Shown here: in pieces, positions 53,676 to 63,001 of the stretch
How the letters are laid out: every line of letters begins with the position of its first letter
Numbering within the stretch: position 1 is the stretch's first letter
Assembly: GCA_029256105.1 (NCBI GenBank)
Contig: JAQSYO010000015.1
Span: 90,258 to 154,257 of the forward strand
Source of the DNA: Herbinix sp.
GTDB lineage: Bacteria > Bacillota > Clostridia > Lachnospirales > Lachnospiraceae
Length of the DNA: 64,000 bases
Reading direction: 5' to 3'
Translations under genes and position numbers: made by a program
Notes under the pieces: generated by a model
Seen by the model: only the letters and a program-made list of their open reading frames with translations
Databases searched by the model: none
What the model was told of the DNA's origin: nothing

Positions 53676-53752
53676 CTTTCTTCAAAAATATTAATCTTTC
53701 GTAGTTTGATATGTAATCTTTCTCCGAAAATATTGATCTTTAGTAGTTTAAT
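53676..53752. repeat. Two imperfect 35-bp direct repeats
   Basis: CTTTCTTCAAAAATATTAAT... (53676-53710) and CTTTCTCCGAAAATATTGAT... (53718-53752), each ending GTAGTTT-A/G-AT, have a 42-base period. They lie between the Big_2 gene and its terminator. Confidence 0.75.
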
Positions 53753-53792
53753 AAAAGTAGAATTACTACGACAATTCATTGGCCACGAATTA

Positions 53793-53840
53793 ATAAGGGA
53801 GTGTCAAAGCTACAAATAAGTAGCTTTGGCACTCCCTTAT
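53793..53840. terminator. Very strong hairpin terminator
   Basis: A stem of about 20 bases (AAGGGAGTGTCAAAGCTAC / GTAGCTTTGGCACTCCCTT, one mismatch) with a six-base loop, then ATCTTTTT. It separates the Big_2 gene from the helicase. Confidence 0.93.
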
Positions 53841-54029
53841 CTTTTTAAAACTAATGTAATATAAAATTACCTATTTCAATAAAAAATCCCATTCCACTTT
53901 TTTATGCCTCTTTTAAGACTTTATAGATATTTTATAAAATATAATAGATCATATTTCAATTCCTAAGACATGCTTGCGAACAGAGGTAAGGCCTGCTTAT
54001 TCCAAATCTTGTTACCTACTTATAATTTA

Positions 54030-57000
54030 CTACTTTATTACACCTTGATACAAAGCATAGTCCTGTAATTCTCGTGAAAAACCGACTCCAGAAAGCGCAT
54101 CGACAGCTTCCTGAGGATAATCCTTCACTATCAGTCGATTTTGCATCGGATATATACGACGCCTTGCATAATCTTGCACAAAAACACGTATCACATCTTG
54201 CAACATGTCCCCTTCAAAAGTACGAAGTACCTTCCCTTGCCGCTCGAATACAGCAACCGGTACGCCTGCACGCAGTGCAACCACCGTACCGGGTACATTC
54301 AGAAATGACCGGTCTACCATGTGTGATAGGCTTTTACCCCAAGGCTGCGCGGGATCGACCGCAGATAGCCATAGAATATGTTCATTCGGTTGTTCTAATT
54401 CCAACATAGTTGCGGCAAAATCCTTTTCTCGAATGAACTGAACTCCCGATAATCCTTCAATAAAATAGCCACGTCTCACTCGTCCGGTGTATTCCCATAT
54501 ACGTAAGGTCTCCAGCGCTTTCCCCCACGGCAAACCCTGCGCTGTTTCTCGACATAATATTATGACGCGGTCAAACGTTCGCTCCAACTGCTGTTCTATT
54601 GATACCTCAATAAGAGGATGTGTTATTTCCCATCGGCCGGTTGTCATCGCTTTGGCACGTGCACTAACACGTTGTTTTACTGTGCTTTTTTTCAGCTTTT
54701 CTCTACCCAACCATTGACGAACCGGCATAAAGTTGTCCGCACATACAAGTCCTTTTTCAGCAAGTTCTAATAAGGTATCATAAGGCGAACTTCCTTCCAA
54801 TAATCCAGAAAGCCTCTGCATAAAGCTCGCACCTCGTTTTAGTAACGTATCATACACTATTTTTTCGTTACCCTCCAAACCTTCACTAACTGCTGTTAAG
54901 TCAGCCTCCCAATCGATATCCTCATATCGATGAAAACAGAGGCCGGCACCTGGCATAAATTGCCAAAACAGATTACCCTGTGCAAGTAGTGTATCCAATA
55001 ATTCCGGGCGATACCTTCCCACCCGTGCCGGCAGAAGAACACTTTCCCACCATACCGGTGAATATGACTGGTCACAGAATACGTTTAGCGTCATATCTAA
55101 TTGTTCATTCGGTGTTGCCATTATACTCATGCGACTTGCCAACAGAGCTGCATACCGTTCCGGTGGTAAGGTCTTGATTTGTCTACGTCGGTTTTTTACT
55201 GTTTCTCTACGTGCACGGTTATATAGGTCAGCATGATAATAAAGTCCATCATTTTCTACTACACTGCCCTGCTGATATAATAAAGTAAGCACCTCAAGTG
55301 CAATTTCCTCTTTCCAGAAGTAACGCTCTGCCAATTGTTCCGGCGACACAGCTCCCCGATAACGTAATGCCCTTAGAACAATTTGCATTCTTGCCTCTAT
55401 ATCCTCATCAATAAGGGCAGCAGAATATTTATCAGCATGCTCCGCTGCAATCCATAAGCCTGGCTCAATATAGTTGGCTTGTTCCTGTCTAGCCAACAAC
55501 TCCAGCCATTCTATTGGAACATCACCTAACTCACCTGCAATCAGATCCCCTTCAATCATCAAAAGCGAGTGTAATTGTTTTTCATCTTCGGGTAAACGCA
55601 ACCGCTGTGATACTTGCACCAACTGCTCCGGTGCTGGTTCGATCATCTGCGATTCTTTTAATGCTTCCTCGGTAGCATGGTGAATACCCATCGGAGTAGG
55701 CGCATAGTCATACATCATGGCCGCTTCCGTCTGCTGCCGAAGTGGAAGCGACATGGGTGATGGTGTATCTAGGAATAATTCATATACTTGAATCGCACCT
55801 GAACTAATCCGATTTAGTACATACTCCAACCCTGGTAAATCCCAGTAATCTTCAAGGCATTCACGCTTTGTCTCACGAATCAGTGGATGGTTACCATATT
55901 TCATTAGTGAATCAAGCATATCCGCACTACGCATACGTTGTACCCAGAGGGGTTGTCGTCCTGCCTTTCGCACACCCATCATTAGTGCATGAGCAGCATT
56001 GTACCGAAATGTCATATTAAAGAGCGGTGTCGCAGGCAGTACTGCTTCCAATATTCCTCTTGCTGATTTAGGCGATATTCGCTGTAATAAGCCCTCTGGT
56101 AATTGACCTCCACCATAGGGAAACAGCAGAAATCCATCATCATCGTCAACATAGCTGATATTCGTTTTTGTATGCTGTTTCGCTGCCTCCAGCGTTAGGA
56201 TTGCAAGTGGTGCGTTGACTTGACGCCCGAACACAGAGTGTACCATCATCTGATAATTACCCGTCTCGTCACGAAAGTGTTCTATTAAAATAGTCCGGTC
56301 ATTCGGTAATATACCGGTTGCGGCCAATTGCCGTTTTAAAAATTCTCCTGCGCTTAGCGCCGCTGATTCGTCAAGCCCAAGTTCGCCTAATTCCTTAATT
56401 AGCATATCCGATTCCTGTGCTATGTTCAGTCTACGAAGTATCGAGCCAAAGGCTAGTCCAGTTTGTAGCCTCCGTCCCTTCATGTCACCCTTCCAGAAAG
56501 GAAGTCGCGCACCATATATATTCGTTTGTGTAACAAAAACAGTGTCTTTTTGTATTTTACTTATCTGCCAAGCAAAGGTACCCAGTAAAAATCTATCGCC
56601 AACACGTGACTCAAAGATAAACTCCTCATCCAATTCACCCAGTTTCACACCATTTTCTGTTTTGACGGCATACAGTCCTTTGTCAGGGATCGTTCCGCTC
56701 GCCGATATAGCCAACATACGGCTATAAGGGTCTCCTTCAACACGATCATGGATGCGATCGTAAAGAATTCTCGGGCGCACGGGTATATTGCGCTCGTGTT
56801 CGTAGTCACCAGCCAACATACATAAAACATCCCGTACATCTTCTCTTGTCACATCACGGAAGGGGTAAGCACGTGTTACAAGCTCCATCACTTCTTTTAA
56901 TTCATAGCCATCCCCTGTGGCCATTGATACAAGGTGCTGAGCTAGCACATCCAGGCACAATCTCGGTGGATTAGAATACTCCACACCACCGTTTCGCGCT

Positions 57001-58181
57001 ACTTCTGCTGTCATGCCACTATAAAGTCCCTCCGATGGTGTACGGGGAAATATATGCATGACACTAGTTCGATTTGGATTATGCCCGGCACGTCCTAACC
57101 TCTGCATGGTGCTGGATATGGAACGCGGACAGCCAATCTGAAAAACCTGGTCAATATCTCCAACATCAATACCCAACTCCATTGACGATGTGGCACACAA
57201 CAATCGTAGACTACCGCTACGTAAAGCATTCTCTACCTCAAAACGCTGTTCCTTGGATAAACTTCCGTGGTGCGTTCTTGCAAAGCTCTCGCCAGCTAGC
57301 TGATTGACGAAGTACGCTAGCTTTTCGGCATAAGCGCGTCCCTCGACAAAGGCTATGACACTGCGGGTCTCTTTGCAGTGTTCATATACGGTATTGGCGA
57401 TCTCCTGCCATATCGTATCCTTTCTTAACATATTTGTGTCGGCCAATGGACTTGTTATAACCAACTTGATTTCCTTATACATCTTGGGTGCAACAATCGT
57501 CACTGGCTCAGGTGATAGGTACTCAGCAGCTTTGCATAAGGGTTCGATAGTGGCAGATAGACCAATCCGTTGAAGAGGTTCCGTGCATAGTTTGTCCAAC
57601 CGAGCTATGGAAAGCATTAAATGAGCACCACGTTTAGAGTCAATGATCGCATGTAACTCGTCGATGATAATAGCTCTGGCGGTATGCAAAATTGATTGAC
57701 CTGTTTTACTAGTCAACATTAAATATAATGATTCCGGTGTTGTAATTAGTATATGAGGTGGAGTTTTAATCATCCTACGACGCTCATTTTGTGGTGTATC
57801 GCCTGTACGAATTGCGATGTTCAGTTCAGGTGGCGCACTCTTATCATAAGCTCCCGTATTGCATTCTTCTTCATAAATTCCATCCAACGGTCGTCTCAGA
57901 TTTTCACGGATATCACCTGCAAGTGACTTGAGAGGTGAGATATAAATCAGCTGTAGTTCTTGCTTTAGTGTATCTTCCCTCGCTTGTGCCTTAAGCCTGT
58001 CGATAAACACTAAAAAAGCAGATAGTGTCTTACCAGTGCCGGTAGGCGCAGACACAAGGGTATGCTTCCCGGCGGCAATTGCCGGCCACGCTTCCTCTTG
58101 TACCGCTGTCGGTGTACCAAGTGAACGTGCGAACCAACGTGCTGTAAGTTGATTGAAAATATCAAGTGAATTCGATGACAT
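54030..58181 (-). CDS. Lhr-like DEAD/DEAH-box ATP-dependent helicase
   Basis: The product is 1383 residues from ATG 58181 (MSSNSLDIFNQLTA) behind GGAAGGAAG. N-terminal superfamily 2 helicase: Q-like GTPTAVQEEAWP, motif I SAPTGTGKTLSAF near residue 47, motif II IIDELHAI (DELH), motif III GLSATIEP, motif VI QRLGRAGHNP. The long C-terminal half has the Lhr winged-helix and Lhr-core regions. Family knowledge: Lhr proteins are 3'-5' DNA/RNA helicases in DNA repair. Two sampled 60-base lines in it have 33 and 28 G/C bases, visibly higher than its neighbours, suggesting transfer. It is monocistronic. Confidence 0.93.
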   Translation of the reverse strand: MSSNSLDIFNQLTARWFARSLGTPTAVQEEAWPAIAAGKHTLVSAPTGTGKTLSAFLVFIDRLKAQAREDTLKQELQLIYISPLKSLAGDIRENLRRPLDGIYEEECNTGAYDKSAPPELNIAIRTGDTPQNERRRMIKTPPHILITTPESLYLMLTSKTGQSILHTARAIIIDELHAIIDSKRGAHLMLSIARLDKLCTEPLQRIGLSATIEPLCKAAEYLSPEPVTIVAPKMYKEIKLVITSPLADTNMLRKDTIWQEIANTVYEHCKETRSVIAFVEGRAYAEKLAYFVNQLAGESFARTHHGSLSKEQRFEVENALRSGSLRLLCATSSMELGIDVGDIDQVFQIGCPRSISSTMQRLGRAGHNPNRTSVMHIFPRTPSEGLYSGMTAEVARNGGVEYSNPPRLCLDVLAQHLVSMATGDGYELKEVMELVTRAYPFRDVTREDVRDVLCMLAGDYEHERNIPVRPRILYDRIHDRVEGDPYSRMLAISASGTIPDKGLYAVKTENGVKLGELDEEFIFESRVGDRFLLGTFAWQISKIQKDTVFVTQTNIYGARLPFWKGDMKGRRLQTGLAFGSILRRLNIAQESDMLIKELGELGLDESAALSAGEFLKRQLAATGILPNDRTILIEHFRDETGNYQMMVHSVFGRQVNAPLAILTLEAAKQHTKTNISYVDDDDGFLLFPYGGGQLPEGLLQRISPKSARGILEAVLPATPLFNMTFRYNAAHALMMGVRKAGRQPLWVQRMRSADMLDSLMKYGNHPLIRETKRECLEDYWDLPGLEYVLNRISSGAIQVYELFLDTPSPMSLPLRQQTEAAMMYDYAPTPMGIHHATEEALKESQMIEPAPEQLVQVSQRLRLPEDEKQLHSLLMIEGDLIAGELGDVPIEWLELLARQEQANYIEPGLWIAAEHADKYSAALIDEDIEARMQIVLRALRYRGAVSPEQLAERYFWKEEIALEVLTLLYQQGSVVENDGLYYHADLYNRARRETVKNRRRQIKTLPPERYAALLASRMSIMATPNEQLDMTLNVFCDQSYSPVWWESVLLPARVGRYRPELLDTLLAQGNLFWQFMPGAGLCFHRYEDIDWEADLTAVSEGLEGNEKIVYDTLLKRGASFMQRLSGLLEGSSPYDTLLELAEKGLVCADNFMPVRQWLGREKLKKSTVKQRVSARAKAMTTGRWEITHPLIEVSIEQQLERTFDRVIILCRETAQGLPWGKALETLRIWEYTGRVRRGYFIEGLSGVQFIREKDFAATMLELEQPNEHILWLSAVDPAQPWGKSLSHMVDRSFLNVPGTVVALRAGVPVAVFERQGKVLRTFEGDMLQDVIRVFVQDYARRRIYPMQNRLIVKDYPQEAVDALSGVGFSRELQDYALYQGVIK

Positions 58182-58249
58182 AAGGCTTCCTTCCATCATT
58201 AAATGAGAAAAATCTTATAAGTATATTAATCTCTTTGCAGGATTATTTG

Positions 58250-58434
58250 TTATACGCTACAATTCCAATTGTTAATATGTAATTTTGCTTCCAATTGAAC
58301 TTCTTTTTGAGGAATTGTTATTGCATTAGTTGCCTTGTAACCAAATGGTATTATTGCAACCACCTCAAGCTCCTGTGGTCTTTTGAGAAATCTCTTACTG
58401 TTCCTCTTTGATTTATAGCTTCTGAGACATTCAT
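58250..58434 (-). pseudogene. Nitroreductase relic with internal deletion
   Basis: On the reverse strand ATG 58434 starts MNVSEAINQRGTVRDFSKDH, the N-terminus of a nitroreductase (RxTVRDF). It jumps, with a frame change, into PQELEVVAIIPFGYKA and LEAKLHINNW, the C-terminus. The middle (flavin- and NADPH-binding) is deleted. The stop is at 58250. It follows an intact promoter/operator at 58487-58515. It is clearly a pseudogene. Confidence 0.82.
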
Positions 58435-58486
58435 TTCATATCCTCAACAAAATTATGTGATTTATACCTTATTTTCATATTAAATA

Positions 58487-58515
58487 ATTATACCGAATGC
58501 TTGTTCGGTTGTCAA
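58487..58515 (-). promoter_or_regulatory. Consensus promoter with perfect TetR-type operator in the spacer
   Basis: TTGACA (58515-58510), 17 bases and TATAAT (58492-58487) are both perfect. The spacer holds ACCGAA-CAAGCA-TTCGGT, a perfect 6+6 inverted repeat as seen at TetR-family operators. It points at the nitroreductase relic. No regulator gene is in the window, so the repressor is in trans. Confidence 0.85.
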
Positions 58516-58645
58516 ACATTGGTTTTGTTCAAAGCAGGTAACAAATTAATCAGGGTAACTACAATCTTTAATTACTGTTTGAAAATATAACATAATTATA
58601 TTATGTCATATTATTTTTTTATCATGTTTCATTTATTTAATTTTT

Positions 58646-58679
58646 ATAACAAAAGGAGGTCTTAGCCTCCTTTTGTTAT
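58646..58679. terminator. Hairpin, possible terminator
   Basis: A 14-base perfect stem ATAACAAAAGGAGG / CCTCCTTTTGTTAT has a six-base loop between thrS and the relic. The arms contain the A and T runs. Confidence 0.7.
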
Positions 58680-58863
58680 GTTGTAAGGAAATGTAAGATT
58701 TCTTATATAAATAGTTAGTTACATAATTTAAAACTGCATATATACTTAAATATGCTATTCGTTTTCACTGGCTCACTAAGAACCAAAGTGATAAGAAACC
58801 GATTTTCCTCCTCGACATGTATACCTCGTTATGTCGATATAAACTAATCCCACTTCTCACCAA

Positions 58864-60753
58864 TTATATATTATCACTCAATATTACCATAAGATCGTCT
58901 AGGCTTATCGCTCCCTTATCACCATTCTCCCTGTCTCTAACCGAAATCATATGACTTTCAGCCTCTTTTTGTCCGACAATAACCATATAAGGTACTTTTT
59001 CAAGTTGTGCTTCTCTAATTTTATACCCAATCTTTTCATCGCGTTTATCAATTTCACATCGAATACCTTGCTGTTTCAACGCTTTCCATACTTCCTCTGC
59101 ATACAATATAAATTTATCCGATATAGGCAATACCTTCACTTGTACTGGTGATAGCCAAAGCGGAAATTTCCCAGCATAGTGCTCGATCAAAATTCCAATA
59201 AAACGTTCTATCGAACCATATACAACCCTATGAATCATGATTGGTCGATGTTTATTTCCATCTGCACCGATATACTCGGCTTCAAATCGTATCGGAAGTT
59301 GAAAATCCAATTGTATTGTTCCACACTGCCATGTCCTTCCAATCGAATCTTCTAAGTGGAAATCAATCTTCGGACCATAAAAGGCTCCATCACCCTCGTT
59401 TATTTTGTATTCTAACTTCATCTGTATTAATGCATTTTCCAATGCTGACGTTGCCAATTCCCAATCCTCATCACTTCCGATACTGTCCTCTGGTTTTGTT
59501 GATAATTCAACATGATATTTAAAACCGAATTTGCTATAAACTTCATCAATGAGTCTAACAACACCTTTGATTTCATCCGTTATTTGCTCTTGCATCATAA
59601 ATATATGAGCATCATCTTGAGTAAAGGAACGAACACGCATGAGACCATGCAGCACACCTGATTTCTCATGCCGGTGCACCAATCCCAGTTCACCAATCCT
59701 TAGCGGAAGTTCCTTGTAAGAATGAGGCTCAGATTTATACACCAGCATACCTCCAGGACAATTCATTGGTTTAATTGCAAAATCCTCCTCATCAATTCTT
59801 GTAGTATACATATTTTCACGATAATGCTCCCAATGACCTGATGTTTCCCAAAGACTTCGATTTAGCATCAAAGGTGTTGCTATCTCAACATATCCTTCCC
59901 GTTCATGAATTTTTCTCCAGTAATTTAAAAGAAGATTTTTAAGAACCATACCTTTTGGTAGAAAGAATGGAAAACCAGGTCCTTCCTCCAGTAATGTAAA
60001 TAATCCAAGGTCTTTTCCAAGTTTTCTATGATCGCGTTTCGCGGCTTCTTCCATGATAGCTAAATAATCCTCTAGCTCAGCATTTTGGGGAAATGCTGTA
60101 CCGTATATTCGTGTCAACATTTTATTCTTTTCATTACCCCGCCAATACGCACCTGCTAACGCTGTTAATTTGAAAGCCTTAATATACTTAGTATTCATTA
60201 AATGAGGTCCAGCACACATATCTACATAGTCACCTTGTTCATATAAACTAATCTCTGAGTTTTCGGGGAGCTCATGCATAAGTTCTACTTTATAAGTTTC
60301 ACCCCTCGCTTGCATTAGTTGCAATGCTTCTGGTTTAGATAATGTATATCTGCTTATTTCCAACTCCTCTTTTATTATTTTTTTCATTTCCTCTTCCACT
60401 TTTGCGATGTCCTCAGAAGTAAAGGGGTTCTCAAATTCAATGTCATAGTAAAACCCATCTTTTATCGCTGGTCCAATTGCTAATTTAGCACTTGGATACA
60501 GACGTTTCACTGCTTGCGCCAATATGTGGGCTGCAGTATGGCGAAACGCTATTTTTCCTTCTTCTTCATCAAAAGTAAGTATTGCTAGATTGCAATCTTC
60601 CCGTAATTGATAACGTAAATCTACAACACTGCCATTTACTTTTCCCACACATGCAACTCGTTCTAATCCTGGACTAATTTCTTTTACGATTTCAATTACT
60701 TGCATTGAGTTCTGATATTCCCTTATTGAACCATCCTTTAAACTAATCTTCAT
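58864..60753 (-). CDS. thrS: Threonyl-tRNA synthetase
   Basis: This 629-residue enzyme sits behind AAAAGGAG. The TGS domain occupies about 1-60. The editing domain has HTAAHILAQAV (HxxxH), YYDIEFENPF and MCAGPHLMNTK. The class II catalytic core has zinc ligands in KPMNCPGGML, a His in VRSFTQDDAHIFM, FYGPKIDFHLED and motif 3 HRVVYGSIERFIG. The C-terminal anticodon-binding domain has PLWLSPVQVKVLPISDKF. Reaction: charging tRNA-Thr. Expression is under T-box control (60823-61080). Length is normal for the family (about 640). Confidence 0.97.
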   Translation of the reverse strand: MKISLKDGSIREYQNSMQVIEIVKEISPGLERVACVGKVNGSVVDLRYQLREDCNLAILTFDEEEGKIAFRHTAAHILAQAVKRLYPSAKLAIGPAIKDGFYYDIEFENPFTSEDIAKVEEEMKKIIKEELEISRYTLSKPEALQLMQARGETYKVELMHELPENSEISLYEQGDYVDMCAGPHLMNTKYIKAFKLTALAGAYWRGNEKNKMLTRIYGTAFPQNAELEDYLAIMEEAAKRDHRKLGKDLGLFTLLEEGPGFPFFLPKGMVLKNLLLNYWRKIHEREGYVEIATPLMLNRSLWETSGHWEHYRENMYTTRIDEEDFAIKPMNCPGGMLVYKSEPHSYKELPLRIGELGLVHRHEKSGVLHGLMRVRSFTQDDAHIFMMQEQITDEIKGVVRLIDEVYSKFGFKYHVELSTKPEDSIGSDEDWELATSALENALIQMKLEYKINEGDGAFYGPKIDFHLEDSIGRTWQCGTIQLDFQLPIRFEAEYIGADGNKHRPIMIHRVVYGSIERFIGILIEHYAGKFPLWLSPVQVKVLPISDKFILYAEEVWKALKQQGIRCEIDKRDEKIGYKIREAQLEKVPYMVIVGQKEAESHMISVRDRENGDKGAISLDDLMVILSDNI

Positions 60754-60822
60754 TTACTACGTTCTCCTTTTCAAAATTGTTTGTTTACCGGTTTCACAAT
60801 TTGGCCAAAACTGTAGTAATAT

Positions 60823-61080
60823 AAGAAAAGCACCCTAAAACAAACGGCACAATGCCATTTATTTAAGGGTGCATACTATTTAATGAAATGCACGGTTCCA
60901 CCTTAACTTTTCACTTCAGATTCTAACAAATCCTATTCTTTAACGCAGACATACGGTAATACTTACTTTCATTTCAGCATTACGGCTCAGGAACGGTTTT
61001 CACAACTGCGTTACATAAAGAACTTCCACCTAATGTTCTTCTCTCTGGATGTTTAACTATTGTTACTCTTTCCTTCATAG
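60823..61080 (-). ncRNA. T-box riboswitch, threonine specific
   Basis: On the reverse strand, stem I is built from CGCAG / CTGCG arms, and a specifier-loop candidate ACC (60957-60955) matches threonine. The T-box bulge region AAGGTGGAACCGTG is at 60904-60891. The terminator GCACCCT / AGGGTGC (60872-60830) with inner stem is followed by TTTTCTT. Uncharged tRNA-Thr would favour read-through into thrS. Confidence 0.95.
60830..60872 (-). terminator. T-box terminator hairpin
   Basis: Outer stem GCACCCT / AGGGTGC, inner ATGGCA / TGCCGT-type pairing, then TTTTCTT on the reverse strand. It is the attenuation switch of thrS. Confidence 0.9.
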
Positions 61081-61103
61081 CTTTTCTTATATTATTAAAA
61101 TAA

Positions 61104-61131
61104 ATTTTATCATTTAAATTTTATATGTCAA
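61104..61131 (-). promoter_or_regulatory. thrS promoter
   Basis: TTGACA (61131-61126), a 16-base spacer and TAAAAT (61109-61104) lie just ahead of the T-box leader. Confidence 0.8.
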
Positions 61132-61200
61132 GTGAATTTTAAAAATAATTTTATTGATTTTAAAAATAATATTATTGATATGATTTTAAAAATAATTATA
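61132..61200. repeat. AT-rich direct repeats
   Basis: Three copies of GA(T)TTTTAAAAATAATNTTATT (about 21-26 bases apart) sit between the thrS promoter and the next gene. They are simple sequence with no visible gene. Confidence 0.7.
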
Positions 61201-61211
61201 TTGGTTTTGTG

Positions 61212-61886
61212 CTAACTATATTTATCAATATTATGTTCCATATATTTTTGTGACCATATACAATTTGCCAAACATTTTAAGCAACCTTCACAATGGTATA
61301 CATCAACTATTATATCTCTATCCATACCTAATTTCCAAGTAGCGCCATGGATAGCACCCATTGGGCATATATCTTTACATACTGTGCATGTTCCACATCT
61401 CGGCATTATTATTGACTGTGTTTCTATAGGTAACGGTAAATTTGTCAAAACCGAACACATACACAGCGCACTTCCATACTCTTCGGTAACTAACAAATTA
61501 CTTTTCCCAATCCAGCCTAATCCCGTCAATATCGCGATTTTTTTATGTGGAAGCGGAGTCCTTTTCTTGGTCTCATCATAAAATCCATTTAATAGATTTC
61601 GTTCCGACTGAGCAAAGGCTTTGTATCCTTTCTTAATAATATAATCTGCTGCCCATTCTGCGATTTCGTCAGCTTGATGTTCTTTTTCTCCAAACTCAGA
61701 ATGGTCTATTCTATTTTCTTTTGATAATCGAAAAATATAATCTGGACTTAGCACTATTCCCAACAAAATAGCAGCATTATATCCTCTATTTTCTTTTACT
61801 GAAAGCATTGATATATCAACGGTTTTGACAAAATCAGCACCACGGGTATTTAACTCAGAAACCAACTCCCTCATCATTCTTTCCAA
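61212..61886 (-). CDS. Short QueG-like 4Fe-4S protein
   Basis: This is about 224 residues. The first codon is TTG 61886 (AGGGGG upstream); ATG 61877 is an alternative. The C-terminal half has two 4Fe-4S motifs, CGTCTVCKDICP and CEGCLKCLANC, after ILTGLGWIGKSNLLVTEEYGS, as in epoxyqueuosine reductases (QueG) and related corrinoid iron-sulfur reductases. It is shorter than QueG (about 310-380) and lacks the HEAT-like C-terminus. Family knowledge: QueG-type enzymes use cobalamin, which fits an organism with this B12 cluster, but the substrate here is unassigned. Confidence 0.85.
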   Translation of the reverse strand: MERMMRELVSELNTRGADFVKTVDISMLSVKENRGYNAAILLGIVLSPDYIFRLSKENRIDHSEFGEKEHQADEIAEWAADYIIKKGYKAFAQSERNLLNGFYDETKKRTPLPHKKIAILTGLGWIGKSNLLVTEEYGSALCMCSVLTNLPLPIETQSIIMPRCGTCTVCKDICPMGAIHGATWKLGMDRDIIVDVYHCEGCLKCLANCIWSQKYMEHNIDKYS

Positions 61887-62046
61887 AATCCCCCTACCAA
61901 GATTGTCTATTATATTCTATTTCATCAATATCTGTTTATATGATATAGAATATAAATTAGTACAGCAACCTCAAACATTTTTCATAACTAAGATTGTACT
62001 ATTTTTATCTAGCTAGTTCGACAGGTAGGAATTACTTTTTCATAAA

Positions 62047-62961
62047 TCAACCAAGTGCATCCGCATTTAACTTCAATACAATTTCTTCACAAAGTTCATG
62101 GGTCTCTAGACTAAATTCATCCTTTACAAGATAACCGTTACCTTCCGTGATGTCCTTTAAGAAATGATCTGTGATCTGTTCAAACCCTCTTCGATTAAGA
62201 ACCGGCTCCCAGTCACCAAATTTCTGTCTTGTTTCAATTCCCTCTTTATAAATCGTCAGGTTATTGAGATCTTCGATAATTCGCTTTTCTCCTGGGCAGA
62301 TATATTCAAGACGTTCCTCATTTTTACCTGATTCTCGATTCATAATTCCAATCGCTGTACCCTGCTGCCCAATCAGCACAAGGGTTATGGAATATAGTAG
62401 GTCATTTTTGATAATACCCTTTACTTGATAAGATAGAACCTTATCCTGCAATAGGTAACGGAGCGTGTCCACGACATGGATAAAATCATCAAGGATAAAG
62501 GTTCTTATATCCGAAGGTTGATTAACCCTGTTTTTTTGGCAAATCACAATATCCGGTTTATCAAGATCCATTAGGTTTTTCACCAAAGGAGCTTCTCGCC
62601 TGTTAAATCCTACCCGAAGGATTCTATTCTTATCTTTCGCAAGCTTAAATAATTGCCTTGTTTCCTCAATATGATAGGAAACAGGTTTATCTACATATAC
62701 GTGAATCCCGTTTTCCAGCAGTACCTTGCATATGTCATAATGAGCTGTGGTCGCCGCATGTACAAATACAGCCTCCACTTGAGACTCCATTAGCTCTTTC
62801 ATACTGGTAACATATTCGATTCCCCGATAACTTCTAGTAATTTCTTTCAACAGCATTTCATTTCTTGAACATAAGATTATATCGATGTCCTTTTTCTTGG
62901 TGATTACCGGCAAATATGCCTTCTTCGCAATATCACCAATTCCAATCATTCCGATTTTCAT
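62047..62961 (-). CDS. Gfo/Idh/MocA family oxidoreductase (second)
   Basis: This 304-residue protein sits behind TAGGAGG. The Rossmann motif is IGMIGIGDIAKKAYLP with a GxGxxA pattern, then AVFVHAATTAHYD, VYVDKPVS (the family EKP/DKP Lys) and RVGFNRREAPLV. The C-terminal domain is shorter than in the first one at 12544, and the two are not close. It lies 40 bases downstream of the CE2-like esterase, so the pair is likely an operon handling a deacetylated plant sugar (inference). The substrate is unknown. Confidence 0.9.
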   Translation of the reverse strand: MKIGMIGIGDIAKKAYLPVITKKKDIDIILCSRNEMLLKEITRSYRGIEYVTSMKELMESQVEAVFVHAATTAHYDICKVLLENGIHVYVDKPVSYHIEETRQLFKLAKDKNRILRVGFNRREAPLVKNLMDLDKPDIVICQKNRVNQPSDIRTFILDDFIHVVDTLRYLLQDKVLSYQVKGIIKNDLLYSITLVLIGQQGTAIGIMNRESGKNEERLEYICPGEKRIIEDLNNLTIYKEGIETRQKFGDWEPVLNRRGFEQITDHFLKDITEGNGYLVKDEFSLETHELCEEIVLKLNADALG

Positions 62962-63001
62962 AGAATTCCTCCTAATTTTACTCTATTTAATTCAGTACGT
63001 G

